Source: Halomonas sp. ML-15
GTDB lineage: Bacteria > Pseudomonadota > Gammaproteobacteria > Pseudomonadales > Halomonadaceae
Reading direction: 5' to 3'
DNA: 64,000 bases
Assembly (NCBI RefSeq): GCF_014779595.1
Contig: NZ_JACXZT010000015.1
Coordinates: 1-64,000 of the forward strand
A model generated the notes under the pieces. It ran no database searches, had not been told where the DNA came from, and saw only the letters and a program-made list of their open reading frames with translations. The position numbers were made by a program, and so were the translations under genes. Shown piece by piece: positions 38,318 to 47,390 of this stretch. Position 1 is the first letter of the stretch, and the number at the start of each line of letters is the position of its first letter.

Positions 38318-39514
38318 TTAGACGGCACCAATCTCATGAAAGTGACGGATCTGTTCCTGGGAATACTCCAGCTCGCCGAGAATTTCATCGGTATGCGCGC
38401 CACATTTTGGCGCCACTTTCGCCACCTTGGCAGTGGTGCGCGACAGCGTGACCGGCTGAGTGATGAAGTACTTTTTGCCAATCTCAGCATCATCGACTTC
38501 CTGATAGACGCCGAGGTGTTGAATCTGCGGGTCTTCGAACATTTCCGGTACCGTGTAAACCGGCCCGGACGGTACGCCGAAGGCATTCAGACGATCGACC
38601 CAATAGTTGACGCTCTGGGTGGAGAAGATCTCCTGGATCAGGGCATTGAGCTCCTGGCGATGCTCGCGACGATCCTTGACCGTCTTGAAGCGCGAATCCT
38701 CGCCCCACTCCGGCTTGTCCAGCGCCTTGCAGAACTGAACCCATTGGCCATCGCCTGAGACCCCGATATTGAAGTCGCCATCGTTACCGTGGAACAGCCC
38801 CATCGGGCAGCTGGTGGGGTGATCGTTACCCGCCTGAATCGGCACATCGCCCTCGTTGAGGAAACGCGCTGCCTGGAAGTCGAGCATGGCGATCTGGGCA
38901 TGCAGCAGTGACGTATGCACCCACTGGCCCTCGCCGGACTGCTCACGCTCGAGCAGCGCCGTCATGATTCCAAGCGCGGTGTACAGGCCGGCGCTGGAGT
39001 CGGCCACGGCGATCCCCGCACGTACCGGCCCCTGGCCCGGCAGGCCGGTCACCGACATCATGCCGCCCATGCCCTGGACGATCTGATCGAACCCTGGCCG
39101 CTTGACGTAGGGGCCCGACTGCCCGAAGCCGGATATGCTGGCCAGGATGATGCGTGGATTGATCTTCTTCAGCGACTCGTAGTCGACCCCCAGCCGCTCC
39201 TTGACGTCAGGGCGCCAGTTCTCGACCACCACGTCGGCCTCTTCCACCAGCTTGTAGAGGATCTCCTTGGCTTCCGGCTTCTTGAGGTTGAGCGTCAGCG
39301 AGCGCTTGTTGCGGTTGAGGTTCTGGAAGTCTCCCCCAAGGCGCACATCGGCAAACATATTGGCGTTGGGATCGACGCCCATCGGCGGCTCGATGCGGAT
39401 GACGTCGGCACCGAAGTCGGCGAGCATGCGGACACAGGTTGGTCCCGCTCTGACGCGGGACAGGTCCAGCACACGAAACCGCTTCAACGCGCTTGACGCT
39501 TGAATCTTCGCCAT
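38318..39514 (-). CDS. CaiB/BaiF-family (class III) CoA-transferase
   Basis: A 398-residue class III CoA-transferase, first gene of the operon. The N terminus carries the conserved VLDLSRVRAGPTCVRMLADFG-like start (residues about 14-34), and the catalytic Asp lies near residue 171 in VADSSAGLYTALG. Related enzymes act on formate, oxalate, carnitine, itaconate or succinate-type CoA esters. The gene starts eleven bases downstream of a 24-bp palindrome. It likely activates the imported acid as a CoA ester; the acid is unknown. Confidence 0.92.
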   Translation of the reverse strand: MAKIQASSALKRFRVLDLSRVRAGPTCVRMLADFGADVIRIEPPMGVDPNANMFADVRLGGDFQNLNRNKRSLTLNLKKPEAKEILYKLVEEADVVVENWRPDVKERLGVDYESLKKINPRIILASISGFGQSGPYVKRPGFDQIVQGMGGMMSVTGLPGQGPVRAGIAVADSSAGLYTALGIMTALLEREQSGEGQWVHTSLLHAQIAMLDFQAARFLNEGDVPIQAGNDHPTSCPMGLFHGNDGDFNIGVSGDGQWVQFCKALDKPEWGEDSRFKTVKDRREHRQELNALIQEIFSTQSVNYWVDRLNAFGVPSGPVYTVPEMFEDPQIQHLGVYQEVDDAEIGKKYFITQPVTLSRTTAKVAKVAPKCGAHTDEILGELEYSQEQIRHFHEIGAV

Positions 39515-39524
39515 CTCACACCTC

Positions 39525-39548
39525 TTGTAAATTGTTAACAGTTTACAA
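39525..39548 (-). promoter_or_regulatory. 24-bp palindromic operator candidate of the catabolic operon
   Basis: TTGTAAAyTGTTAACArTTTACAA is symmetrical at 22 of 24 positions and ends eleven bases before the CoA-transferase ATG, just upstream of the AGAGGT ribosome binding site. On the minus strand a TTGACC box lies upstream with a TAGCTT box 18 bases later (weak), which would put the palindrome over the transcription start. This fits repression by the GntR regulator encoded inside the same operon, though binding is inferred only. Confidence 0.6.
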
Positions 39549-39676
39549 AAGCTAGCAGCGCTGGCCGAAAGCGGTCAACGAATAATCGATTTTCGGCGCC
39601 TATACATTGGTCGTAGGGGAGTGCTTGAAAGCCGGTATGAGCGGCTTACAGGCAGTACATGCTTGCGGCAGAAACA

Positions 39677-39709
39677 GGCCAGGAAACAGCACTCTCGCGC
39701 TTCCTGGCC
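39677..39709 (-). terminator. Possible terminator after pyk
   Basis: A perfect 9-bp stem (GGCCAGGAA with TTCCTGGCC) and a 15-base loop lies 36 bases after the pyk stop on the minus strand. The following bases TGTTTC give only a weak T-tract, so its strength is uncertain. The rest of 39549-39744 shows no gene. Confidence 0.45.
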
Positions 39710-39744
39710 GGTCACTTCAGTGGTGGGTACCCCTGCTCCGCCTG

Positions 39745-41202
39745 TCAGCGAACCTCGAGAATCTTCAGGGTATTGGTGCCGCCGTGGGCGTTCATATGGT
39801 CGCCGCGAGTCAGGATCATCAGCTGGCCGGCCTCGGCGATACCGTGGTCCTTGAGGATATCCATGGCCCGGCGGTTGAGCTGGGTGGGGTCCATGTTGGC
39901 GGTGTCGAAGGGCAGTGACACCACCCCGCGATACAGCGCCATGCGCCGCTGGGCGGTGGGCCTGTGGGCCAGCCCGACGATCGGCAGCCCGGAACGGATG
40001 CGCGAGGCGATCAGCGGCGTATAGCCGGTGGCGGTCATGCAGGCGATGGCGGCCACGCCCTCGAGGTGGTTGGCGGCGTACATCGCCGACAGCGCGATGG
40101 TCTCGTCGATCTGGGTGAAGCCCTCGTGGATGCGGTGGCCGGACTCCTGGGCGCTCTTCTCGCGCTCGGCGCCCAGGCATAGCCGGTGCATCGCCTCGAC
40201 GGTCTCCACCGGGTAGCTGCCGGCGGCGGTCTCGGCGGAGAGCATCACCGCGTCGGTGCCGTCGAGCACCGCGTTGGCGACGTCGAACACCTCGGCGCGG
40301 GTCGGCAGCGGCGACTCGATCATCGACTCCATCATCTGGGTGGCGGTGATCACCGCGCGATTGAGGCTGCGGGCGCGCTTGATCATGCGCTTCTGGACGC
40401 CGATCAGTTGGGCGTCGCCAATCTCCACGCCGAGATCGCCGCGGGCCACCATCACCGCCTCGGAGGCGGCGATGATGCCGTCGAGGGTGGCGTCGTCGGC
40501 CACCGCCTCGGCGCGCTCGACCTTGGCCACCAGGCCGATCTCCTTGCCGGCTTCGCCGAGCAGGTCACGCGCTTCCTGCATATCGGCGGCGGAGCGCGGG
40601 AAGGAGACCGCCAGGTAGTCGACGCCGATGTCGACGGCGGTCTTCAGGTCGGCCTTGTCCTTGTCGGTGAGGGCCGCGGCGGAGAGGCCGCCGCCCTGCT
40701 TGTTGATGCCCTTGTTGTTGGAGAGCTTGCCGCCGACGATCACCGTGGTGTGGACTTCCTGGCCGCGGATCGCGCTGACCTCGAGCACCAGGCGGCCGTC
40801 GTCGAGCAGCAGGCGGTCGCCGACGGCGACGTCGTCGGCCAGGGTCTTGTAGTCGCAGCCGACCCGGGACGCGTCGCCGGCATCGCTGTCCAGCGCCATA
40901 TCGAGCACGAAGGCCTGGCCTTCATCGAGGTTCACGGCGCCATCGGCGAAGCGGGCGATACGGATCTTGGGGCCCTGCAGGTCGCCGAGGGCGGCGACGC
41001 TCCTGCCGAGGCGTGCGGCGATCTCGCGGACCCGGGTCAGGCGCTGGCGATGGTCGTCGGCGGAGCCGTGGGAGAAGTTGAGGCGTACCACGTCGACGCC
41101 GGCCTCGAGCATGGCCTCGAGGACGCCCTCGCGGTCGCTGGCCGGCCCCAGGGTGGCGACGATCTTGGTGCGGCGGATGGCGTTGAGCGGGACGGTCGAC
41201 AT
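39745..41202 (-). CDS. pyk: Pyruvate kinase
   Basis: A 485-residue type II pyruvate kinase (PykA-like length) making pyruvate and ATP from phosphoenolpyruvate and ADP. Motifs include [13 protein letters not shown] near residue 10, [12 protein letters not shown] near 40, [11 protein letters not shown] near 245 and a [16 protein letters not shown]-like C-domain region near 385. The ATG at 41202 is decided by AGGAGA five bases upstream. A palindrome at 41283-41302 lies 81 bases upstream and may be a HexR-type operator, since pykA is a known HexR target in gammaproteobacteria. Confidence 0.97.
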   Translation of the reverse strand: MSTVPLNAIRRTKIVATLGPASDREGVLEAMLEAGVDVVRLNFSHGSADDHRQRLTRVREIAARLGRSVAALGDLQGPKIRIARFADGAVNLDEGQAFVLDMALDSDAGDASRVGCDYKTLADDVAVGDRLLLDDGRLVLEVSAIRGQEVHTTVIVGGKLSNNKGINKQGGGLSAAALTDKDKADLKTAVDIGVDYLAVSFPRSAADMQEARDLLGEAGKEIGLVAKVERAEAVADDATLDGIIAASEAVMVARGDLGVEIGDAQLIGVQKRMIKRARSLNRAVITATQMMESMIESPLPTRAEVFDVANAVLDGTDAVMLSAETAAGSYPVETVEAMHRLCLGAEREKSAQESGHRIHEGFTQIDETIALSAMYAANHLEGVAAIACMTATGYTPLIASRIRSGLPIVGLAHRPTAQRRMALYRGVVSLPFDTANMDPTQLNRRAMDILKDHGIAEAGQLMILTRGDHMNAHGGTNTLKILEVR

Positions 41203-41546
41203 CTGAGTCTCCTGAGTGGTAATGCCAGACAATCAACAGGTTGGATGCTATCGCTGCATCGCTGTCCGGCGTGTTCGATGTTATGTAGTGATTTTACTAC
41301 ATGATACTACACCATGGCCTTGGCACGAGGAAACGCCTTGCCGAGCCCCACCTCGGCGGTCTAGGGTCAAAGGGCCTTGGCGGTGCCACCGTCGCAGTAG
41401 TAGGTGGCGCGGCGCCAGGCGCCGGGACTAGCGCGTCCTCGGGCGCTGAGTTAGGGTAGGCGCATTTTTCCATCACCGCCGCGTACGGGTGGTGAACGAC
41501 TCGCAGGTCCAGGGCGCAGGCCCGGACAACAGGAATGTGGAGCACT
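41203..41546. other. Divergent pyk-topA intergenic region
   Basis: No gene is seen here. It holds the pyk promoter (minus strand), the inverted repeat at 41283-41302 and the topA leader (plus strand). A weak plus-strand promoter (TTGCCG, 18 bases, TAGGGT) can be placed at about 41338-41367, but I give it little weight. Confidence 0.4.
41283..41302. promoter_or_regulatory. Palindromic operator candidate upstream of pyk
   Basis: ATGTAGT, six bases, ACTACAT forms a perfect 7-bp inverted repeat, followed by one more ACTACA half. It lies 81 bases upstream of the pyk start. The TGTA/TACA half-sites resemble HexR-type sites, but the 6-base spacer differs from the gap site at 61025. Confidence 0.45.
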
Positions 41547-44183
41547 ATGGGCAAGTCACTGGTCATCGTCGAGTCGCCGGCCAAGGCCAAGACGATCAAT
41601 AAATACCTCGGCAACGATTTCATCGTGAAGTCGAGCGTAGGTCATATACGTGACCTGCCGACCAGCGGCTCGGGAAAGACGGCCTCTGATCCCAAGGAGC
41701 GCGCCCGCCAGGCCGCGGCGACGCGCAAGATGTCGCCGGAAGAGAAGGCGGTGTATAAGAAGCAGAAATCGTGGGATCAGCTGATTCGGCGCATGGGCAT
41801 CGACCCCGAGCACGGCTGGGAAGCGCACTACGAAGTACTGCCCGGCAAGGAGAAGGTGGTCGCCGAGCTGCAGAAACACGCCGAGAAGGCCGATGCGGTC
41901 TATCTGGCGACGGATTTGGACCGTGAAGGGGAGGCCATTGCCTGGCACCTTCAGGAGACCATTGGTGGCGACACCTCGCGCTACAAGCGGGTGGTGTTCA
42001 ACGAGATCACCAAGAACGCCATCCAGGAAGCCTTCAAGGCGCCGGGCAGCCTCAATATCGAGCGCGTCGAAGCCCAGCAGGCGCGGCGCTTCCTCGATCG
42101 GGTGGTGGGCTTCATGCTCTCGCCGCTGCTGTGGTCCAAGGTGGCCCGAGGGCTCTCCGCCGGCCGCGTGCAGTCGGTGGCGGTGCGCCTGATCGTCGAG
42201 CGCGAGCGCGAGATCCGTGCCTTCGTGCCCGAGGAGTTCTGGGACGTCCACGCCGACCTGGCGGTGGCCAACGACGCCAAGGCCGAGCCGATCCGCTTCG
42301 AACTGGTGCGTCAGGACGGCAAGGCGTTCCGTCCCACCTCCGAAGCCGAGACCATGGAGCGCATCGCGGCACTGCGCAAGGCCTCGCTGGCGATCACCGC
42401 GCGGGAGGACAAGCCGACCCGCTCCAAGCCCAATGCACCCTTCATTACCTCGACCTTGCAGCAGGCCGCCAGTGGCCGGCTCGGTTTCTCGGTGAAGAAG
42501 ACCATGACCCTGGCCCAGCGTCTCTATGAAGCGGGCTACATCACCTATATGCGCACCGACTCCACCAATCTCTCCAAGGATGCGGTGGACAGCGTGCGCG
42601 AGCATATCGAACAGGCCTACGGCAAGCGCTACCTGCCCGAGGCGCCCAACCGCTACTCCAGCAAGGAGGGCGCCCAGGAGGCCCACGAGGCGATTCGTCC
42701 CTCCGACGTGGCGCTCAAGGCCACCGATCTGTCCGGCATGGAGCGCGACTCCGAGCGACTCTATGAGCTGATCTGGCGCCAGTTCGTGGCCTGCCAGATG
42801 ACCCCGGCGGAGTATCTCTCCAGCACCCTGACCGTGGAGGTCGACGGCTACGAGCTGCGCGCCAAGGGCCGGGTGCTCAAGTTCGATGGTTATACCCGGG
42901 TCATGAAGCCGTCCGGCAAGAACGAGGACCAGTCGCTACCCGACCTTGCCGAGGGCACCGCGATGACCCTCGAGCAGCTCGATCCGCAGCAGCACTTCAC
43001 CAAGCCGCCGGCGCGCTTCACCGAGGCGAGCCTGGTCAAGGAGCTGGAGAAGCGCGGCATCGGCCGGCCCTCGACCTACGCCTCGATCATCTCGACCATC
43101 CAGGACCGCGGCTACGTCAAGCTGGAGAGCCGCCGCTTCTACGCCGAGAAGCTCGGCGATATCGTCACCGAGCGCCTCAAGGAGTCGTTCCCCGACCTGA
43201 TGGACTTCTCGTTCACGGCGCGCATGGAGGACAGCCTCGATGAGGTCGCCGAGGGCGAGCGCAACTGGCGGGCGCTGCTCGACGCCTTCTACGCCGAGTT
43301 CAAGAAGGAGCTGGAGGCCGCCGAGAGCGACGATGGGATGCGCCCCAACCAGCCGGTACCGACCGGTGTCGACTGCCCGACCTGCGGTCGCAAGATGCAG
43401 ATTCGCACTGCTTCCACCGGGGTGTTCCTGGGCTGCTCGGGCTACAACCTGCCGCCCAAGGAGCGCTGCAAGACCACCATCGATCTGATTCCCGGCGACG
43501 AGGCGGTGGCCGCCGATGCCGGCGAAGAGGCCGAGACCGAGGCGCTGCGTGCCAAGCACCGCTGCCCCAAGTGCGGCACCGCCATGGACAGCTACCTGAT
43601 CGACGAGACCCGCAAGCTGCACATCTGCGGCAACAGCCCCGACTGCGACGGCCACGAAGTGGAGCAGGGGCGCTTCAAGATCAAGGGCTACGAAGGCCCG
43701 GTGATCGAGTGCGACAAGTGCGGCAGCGAGATGCAGCTCAAGAGCGGACGCTTCGGCAAATACTTCGGCTGCACCAACAGCGAGTGCAAGAACACCCGCA
43801 AACTGCTCAAGAGCGGTGAGGTGGCGCCGCCCAAGATCGATCCGATTCCGATGCCCGAACTGGCCTGTCAGAAGGTCGACGACTACTATGTGCTGCGCGA
43901 CGGCGCCAGCGGTCTGTTCCTGGCCGCCAGCCAGTTCCCCAAGAACCGTGAAACGCGCCCGCCGCTGGTCAAGGAGCTCAAGGCCCACGCCGAGGAGTTG
44001 CCGGAGAAGTACCACTTCCTGCTCAAGGCGCCCAGCGAAGACCCGGACGGCCGCCCGGCGCAGATTCGTTTCTCGCGCAAGACCAAGAGCCAGTACGTGA
44101 TGACCGATGAGGAGGGCAAAGCCACCGGCTGGAAGGCGCTGTTCGAGAGCGGCAAGTGGCAGGTGGAGGACAAGCGTAAATGA
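41547..44183 (+). CDS. topA: DNA topoisomerase I
   Basis: An 878-residue type IA topoisomerase that relaxes negative supercoils. The TOPRIM domain has [12 protein letters not shown] at the N terminus and [13 protein letters not shown] near residue 125. The catalytic Tyr is Tyr334 in [13 protein letters not shown]. Three C4 zinc-finger motifs follow at about 609-640, 672-697 and 722-747, then a C-terminal region. GGAG lies four bases before the ATG at 41547; an ATG at 41535 has its AGGA too close. The stop overlaps the next gene (ATGA). Confidence 0.98.
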   Translation: MGKSLVIVESPAKAKTINKYLGNDFIVKSSVGHIRDLPTSGSGKTASDPKERARQAAATRKMSPEEKAVYKKQKSWDQLIRRMGIDPEHGWEAHYEVLPGKEKVVAELQKHAEKADAVYLATDLDREGEAIAWHLQETIGGDTSRYKRVVFNEITKNAIQEAFKAPGSLNIERVEAQQARRFLDRVVGFMLSPLLWSKVARGLSAGRVQSVAVRLIVEREREIRAFVPEEFWDVHADLAVANDAKAEPIRFELVRQDGKAFRPTSEAETMERIAALRKASLAITAREDKPTRSKPNAPFITSTLQQAASGRLGFSVKKTMTLAQRLYEAGYITYMRTDSTNLSKDAVDSVREHIEQAYGKRYLPEAPNRYSSKEGAQEAHEAIRPSDVALKATDLSGMERDSERLYELIWRQFVACQMTPAEYLSSTLTVEVDGYELRAKGRVLKFDGYTRVMKPSGKNEDQSLPDLAEGTAMTLEQLDPQQHFTKPPARFTEASLVKELEKRGIGRPSTYASIISTIQDRGYVKLESRRFYAEKLGDIVTERLKESFPDLMDFSFTARMEDSLDEVAEGERNWRALLDAFYAEFKKELEAAESDDGMRPNQPVPTGVDCPTCGRKMQIRTASTGVFLGCSGYNLPPKERCKTTIDLIPGDEAVAADAGEEAETEALRAKHRCPKCGTAMDSYLIDETRKLHICGNSPDCDGHEVEQGRFKIKGYEGPVIECDKCGSEMQLKSGRFGKYFGCTNSECKNTRKLLKSGEVAPPKIDPIPMPELACQKVDDYYVLRDGASGLFLAASQFPKNRETRPPLVKELKAHAEELPEKYHFLLKAPSEDPDGRPAQIRFSRKTKSQYVMTDEEGKATGWKALFESGKWQVEDKRK

Positions 44184-44641
44184 CCCCCCGCGGGCGCACC
44201 AACCAGCTGCTCTACCAGGCCGAGCTGCTGCTCGCCCAGGCGCCGGGTGACGACGAGCATGCCGCCGCTCGGCGCATGGCGCTGGAGGAGGGCGCCCTGG
44301 CGCTGCTGGAGTTGGGACTCAACGCCGCGCTGCGGGAACTCACCGAGCACGCCATGCTGCCGCGCCACGACTGGCGTGAGCTGCTGGCCGAGGAGCGTCC
44401 GCCGCTGGCGGCGCTCGAGCAGCTCAGCGAGCTGGCGCGCCGCGAAGGCAGTTGGCTTGATGTGCTGCTGACGCGCATCGAGGCCCTGCATGACGTCGAG
44501 GGCGCAGCGCGGCGCCAGCCGTCGCGCAGCGGCTTGATCATCAGTGCCGCCGAGCAGTCCCTGGGCGATGAGTTGGGTGAAGCACTCGCCGGGCTCAAGG
44601 CGACCCTGGCCACCCTGCGCGAAACCAGCGAGGAGTGGTGA
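44180..44641 (+). CDS. DUF6586-like protein downstream of topA
   Basis: A 153-residue helical, Leu- and Glu-rich protein with no signal or membrane segment. It overlaps topA by four bases, so it is probably translationally coupled to it. The arrangement matches a small conserved protein found directly after topA in Pseudomonas (DUF6586), and the layout of the N-terminal [10 protein letters not shown] segment fits. That assignment is from memory of context. Function is unknown. Confidence 0.75.
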   Translation: MTPRGRTNQLLYQAELLLAQAPGDDEHAAARRMALEEGALALLELGLNAALRELTEHAMLPRHDWRELLAEERPPLAALEQLSELARREGSWLDVLLTRIEALHDVEGAARRQPSRSGLIISAAEQSLGDELGEALAGLKATLATLRETSEEW

Positions 44642-44680
44642 CGCAGCGCCGCTTGAAGTGGTAGTCTGAAGGTCTTGACG

Positions 44681-44711
44681 ACGACCATGGTCCTTGCCCT
44701 GGTCGTTTTTT
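44681..44711 (+). terminator. Rho-independent terminator after the topA operon
   Basis: A 7-bp stem (ACGACCA with TGGTCGT) and 12-base loop is followed by TTTTTT. It lies 39 bases past the DUF6586-like gene. Confidence 0.75.
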
Positions 44712-44752
44712 GTTGTCACCGCTAGTGTCCCCACGCTGGGAGAGAGGTCGCC

Positions 44753-44989
44753 GTGTCTGATACCGCTATCCTGGAAATCGTCGAACTCAGCGACGGCGAG
44801 ATCGTGTTGCGACCCGCCGAAGGTGAGGGCGAGCCGCTGCTGCGTATCCGCTTCTCCGAGGAGGCCGCCGAGCTGCTGCGCCAGAGCCGCTTCGAGGTCG
44901 CCCAGGAGATGATCGACCACGCCATTACCCGCAGCAAGCTGTGGCAGGAAGAGAGCGACGATCAGGATTTTCCCGCCACCCTCCACTGA
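44753..44989 (+). CDS. Small conserved hypothetical protein
   Basis: A 78-residue acidic protein starting at GTG with AGAGAGG five bases upstream. It begins TAILEIVELSDGEIVLRPA and contains IRFSEEAAELL, a pattern shared with a small conserved protein near topA in Pseudomonas. It has no cysteines or membrane segments. Function unknown. It lies between two terminators and is probably a separate transcript. Confidence 0.75.
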   Translation: MSDTAILEIVELSDGEIVLRPAEGEGEPLLRIRFSEEAAELLRQSRFEVAQEMIDHAITRSKLWQEESDDQDFPATLH

Positions 44990-45011
44990 GGGTTAACCGC
45001 TATCCGATCGG

Positions 45012-45039
45012 GCCCGCCATCCTATTTGGCGGGCTTTTT
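45012..45039 (+). terminator. Rho-independent terminator
   Basis: A perfect 7-bp stem (GCCCGCC with GGCGGGC) and nine-base loop is followed by TTTTT at 45035-45039, 22 bases after the small hypothetical gene. Confidence 0.88.
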
Positions 45040-45166
45040 GCTGGCTGGCTGGAAAAATTCAATCACTCGTTTAAACTCGAGCCATCCAACCCCCGAGCCG
45101 CTGAGAGCGTAACCGAGTCCGCTAACGACGTGGCGTAATTTTGATTGCTGCACGGTGAGTGACACC

Positions 45167-47362
45167 ATGAACGCAGGGATGCTCAAGTACTTGACGGTTT
45201 TGACCGCCTGCCTGCCAGCACTGGCCTGGGCGGCCAGCGTCAGCGTGTCTCCGGCGGACCTGCCGCGGGGCAGTGCCTCGCTGCCGCTGCTGGCGGGGGA
45301 GCTGGAGCGGCTGAGTGCCGGCCGCGAGCCGCTGCGGCTGGTCAGCGACGCCGCCGCGCCGACCTTCAGCGATGCCGACAATCTCGACCAGGGCCTGCGC
45401 GGCGAGCGCGATCCCTTTGCTCACCTGCCCGAGGATGTGAGCGGTCGTCAGCCGCCGCGGCATGTCGCCATCGTCGGTCCCGCCGAGCAGGCTCAGCGGG
45501 CTGCCGCGCTGCTTGCCGAACGCGCCGAGGCGCGCGGTATCAGGCTCTCTACCCACGCCGCCGATCAGCGCGCCATCGATGCTATATCCGCTGCCGACGT
45601 GGCGCTGATTCTGGCGCTGCCTGAACAAGACGCGGACGTTCAGCGCGACTGGTTCGCTGCGCTCAATGCCGCCGGCGTGCCCAGCGTGGCGCTCTCCGAT
45701 CCCATCCAGGTCGAGCACGGCGCGCTGCTGTCGCTGCCCGGAGCGGTGGATGAAGCCGCCTGGCTAAGGCGCCTGGCGTTACGCCTCGACGACCGCGCCG
45801 CGGGACGTGCGCCGGAAGCGCTGGACGCCTGGCCCACCCAGGGGCGCGAGTGGCTCAATCTGGCCACGGCCAGGAGACTGGGCTGGTCGCCGGACTTCGC
45901 GCTGCTGACCCGCGCCCGGCTGCTCGAGGCCTCCCGTGGCGATGATATCGCCGAGGCGCAACAGGAGGGCGCGCTGAGCCTCGAGCAGGCGGTGGCCGTT
46001 GCGCTCTCCGGCAACCTGCGCCTCGAGATCGCCCGCCATGAGGTCGAGACCGAGGCTCTCGACCGCGACGAGGCAGGCTCGCGCTGGCGGCCCAATCTCT
46101 ACCTGGAGGCGACCGGTCGCGAGATCGACGAGCAGCGCGCCGCGCTGGGCTTGGGCCAGCAGCCCCAGCGCCGTGCCACGGCCGGGGTGACCCTCGAGCA
46201 GCTGCTATTCTCCGAGCCGGCGCTGGCAGCCATGGCGGTGACGGCGAGCCTCGACCGCGCGCGCCGCGCCGAACTCGAGGTCGAGAGCCTCGACCTGGCG
46301 CTGGATACCGCCCGCGAGTTCCTCGATGCGCTGCGCCTCGAGGCCCAGGTAGAGGTGCTGCGCGAGGACCTGGAGCTCACCGAAGCCAATCTGCGGCAGG
46401 CCGAACGACGCGAGGCGGCCGGCGCCGTCGGTCGTGAGGAGCGGCTGCGCTTCGAGAGCGAGCGCGCCCAGGCGCGTGAGCGCCTCGATCAGGCCGAGGC
46501 GCAGCGTGAACAGCTCACCCTGGCCCTCAATCGGCGCCTGGGGCGCGCCGCCACGGCGCCGCTGAGCCCGCTGGCGCCGGATACCGACCGCCCCGAGTGG
46601 CTGGCCGCCGACCCGCGTTTTGCGGCGGCGGTGCGCAGTCCCGCGCAGCTGGCCGCCTGGCAGGAGGCGCTGCTTGATAACGCCCTGCGCGACTCCCGCG
46701 AGCTGCGCGCCCTGGCCGCGGGACGCGAGGCCGCCCAGCGTGAGCTGGTGTCGCGGCGGCGCGCCTTCTGGGCCCCTGAGGTAGGGCTGCAGGTCAGCTA
46801 TGAGCGCGAGCTTTACCGCGACGGCAGCGGCGACAGTGCGCCATGGGAGTCCGATGACGCGCAGCTGCAGGCCGGGGTGGCGGTCCTCGAAGACGCCGGC
46901 GTGAGCTTTCCTGAGACCGGCTCGGACGAGTGGAGCGTGGCGATTTCGGCGCGCCTGCCGCTGTATGCTGGCGGCCGCCGCAGTCTCGATCGCGAGCGCA
47001 GCGCGCGCCAGCTGGAGAGCGTGACGCTGCGCGAGGAGGAGGCCCGCCAGGGCCTCGAGACCCAACTGCGCGCGGCCAGTATCGCGCTGGCCGCCGCCTG
47101 GCGGCGTATTGGCCTTCGCGAGACCTCCCGCGACAACGCGGTGGCGGCCCGCGCGCTGGTCGAATCGGCCTGGCGCGAGGGGGCCGCCGAGCAGGTCGCG
47201 CTGCTCGATGCCCAGGCCAGCGCGCGCCAGGCGCAGTTGGCCGAGGTCGAGGCGCGCTGGCAGTACCTGCAGTCGCTGGTGCATCTGCAGCGTGCGCTGG
47301 GGATCCTGCCAGGGCCGCTGTCGCCCACTGACCGTGAGCGTCTGCTGGCGGCTTCATCGTGA
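45167..47362 (+). CDS. TolC-family outer-membrane channel with N-terminal periplasmic-binding-like region
   Basis: A 731-residue protein, about 270 residues longer than a normal TolC-family channel. A signal peptide ends near ALAWAA (residue about 23). Residues about 95-255 resemble the C-terminal lobe of ABC-type substrate-binding proteins of the PF04392 kind: HVAIVGPAEQ, then ADVALILALPEQD, VEHGALLSLP and NLATARRLG close to the end. The TolC/OEP domain starts near 268 (GALSLEQAVAVAL) and has the usual coiled-coil helices. The ATG at 45167 has GGTGAG upstream. The two RND genes follow directly. Confidence 0.85.
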   Translation: MNAGMLKYLTVLTACLPALAWAASVSVSPADLPRGSASLPLLAGELERLSAGREPLRLVSDAAAPTFSDADNLDQGLRGERDPFAHLPEDVSGRQPPRHVAIVGPAEQAQRAAALLAERAEARGIRLSTHAADQRAIDAISAADVALILALPEQDADVQRDWFAALNAAGVPSVALSDPIQVEHGALLSLPGAVDEAAWLRRLALRLDDRAAGRAPEALDAWPTQGREWLNLATARRLGWSPDFALLTRARLLEASRGDDIAEAQQEGALSLEQAVAVALSGNLRLEIARHEVETEALDRDEAGSRWRPNLYLEATGREIDEQRAALGLGQQPQRRATAGVTLEQLLFSEPALAAMAVTASLDRARRAELEVESLDLALDTAREFLDALRLEAQVEVLREDLELTEANLRQAERREAAGAVGREERLRFESERAQARERLDQAEAQREQLTLALNRRLGRAATAPLSPLAPDTDRPEWLAADPRFAAAVRSPAQLAAWQEALLDNALRDSRELRALAAGREAAQRELVSRRRAFWAPEVGLQVSYERELYRDGSGDSAPWESDDAQLQAGVAVLEDAGVSFPETGSDEWSVAISARLPLYAGGRRSLDRERSARQLESVTLREEEARQGLETQLRAASIALAAAWRRIGLRETSRDNAVAARALVESAWREGAAEQVALLDAQASARQAQLAEVEARWQYLQSLVHLQRALGILPGPLSPTDRERLLAASS

Positions 47363-47390
47363 TTCGTTCTGTGACTCGGATACCCTGCCT

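Noticed and set aside
29044-39514. Sulfolactate or DMSP degradation pathway for the catabolic operon
   Set aside because: No SuyAB, SlcC, ComC or DddD-type enzyme is present; TctABC and TauE-family genes alone are not specific.
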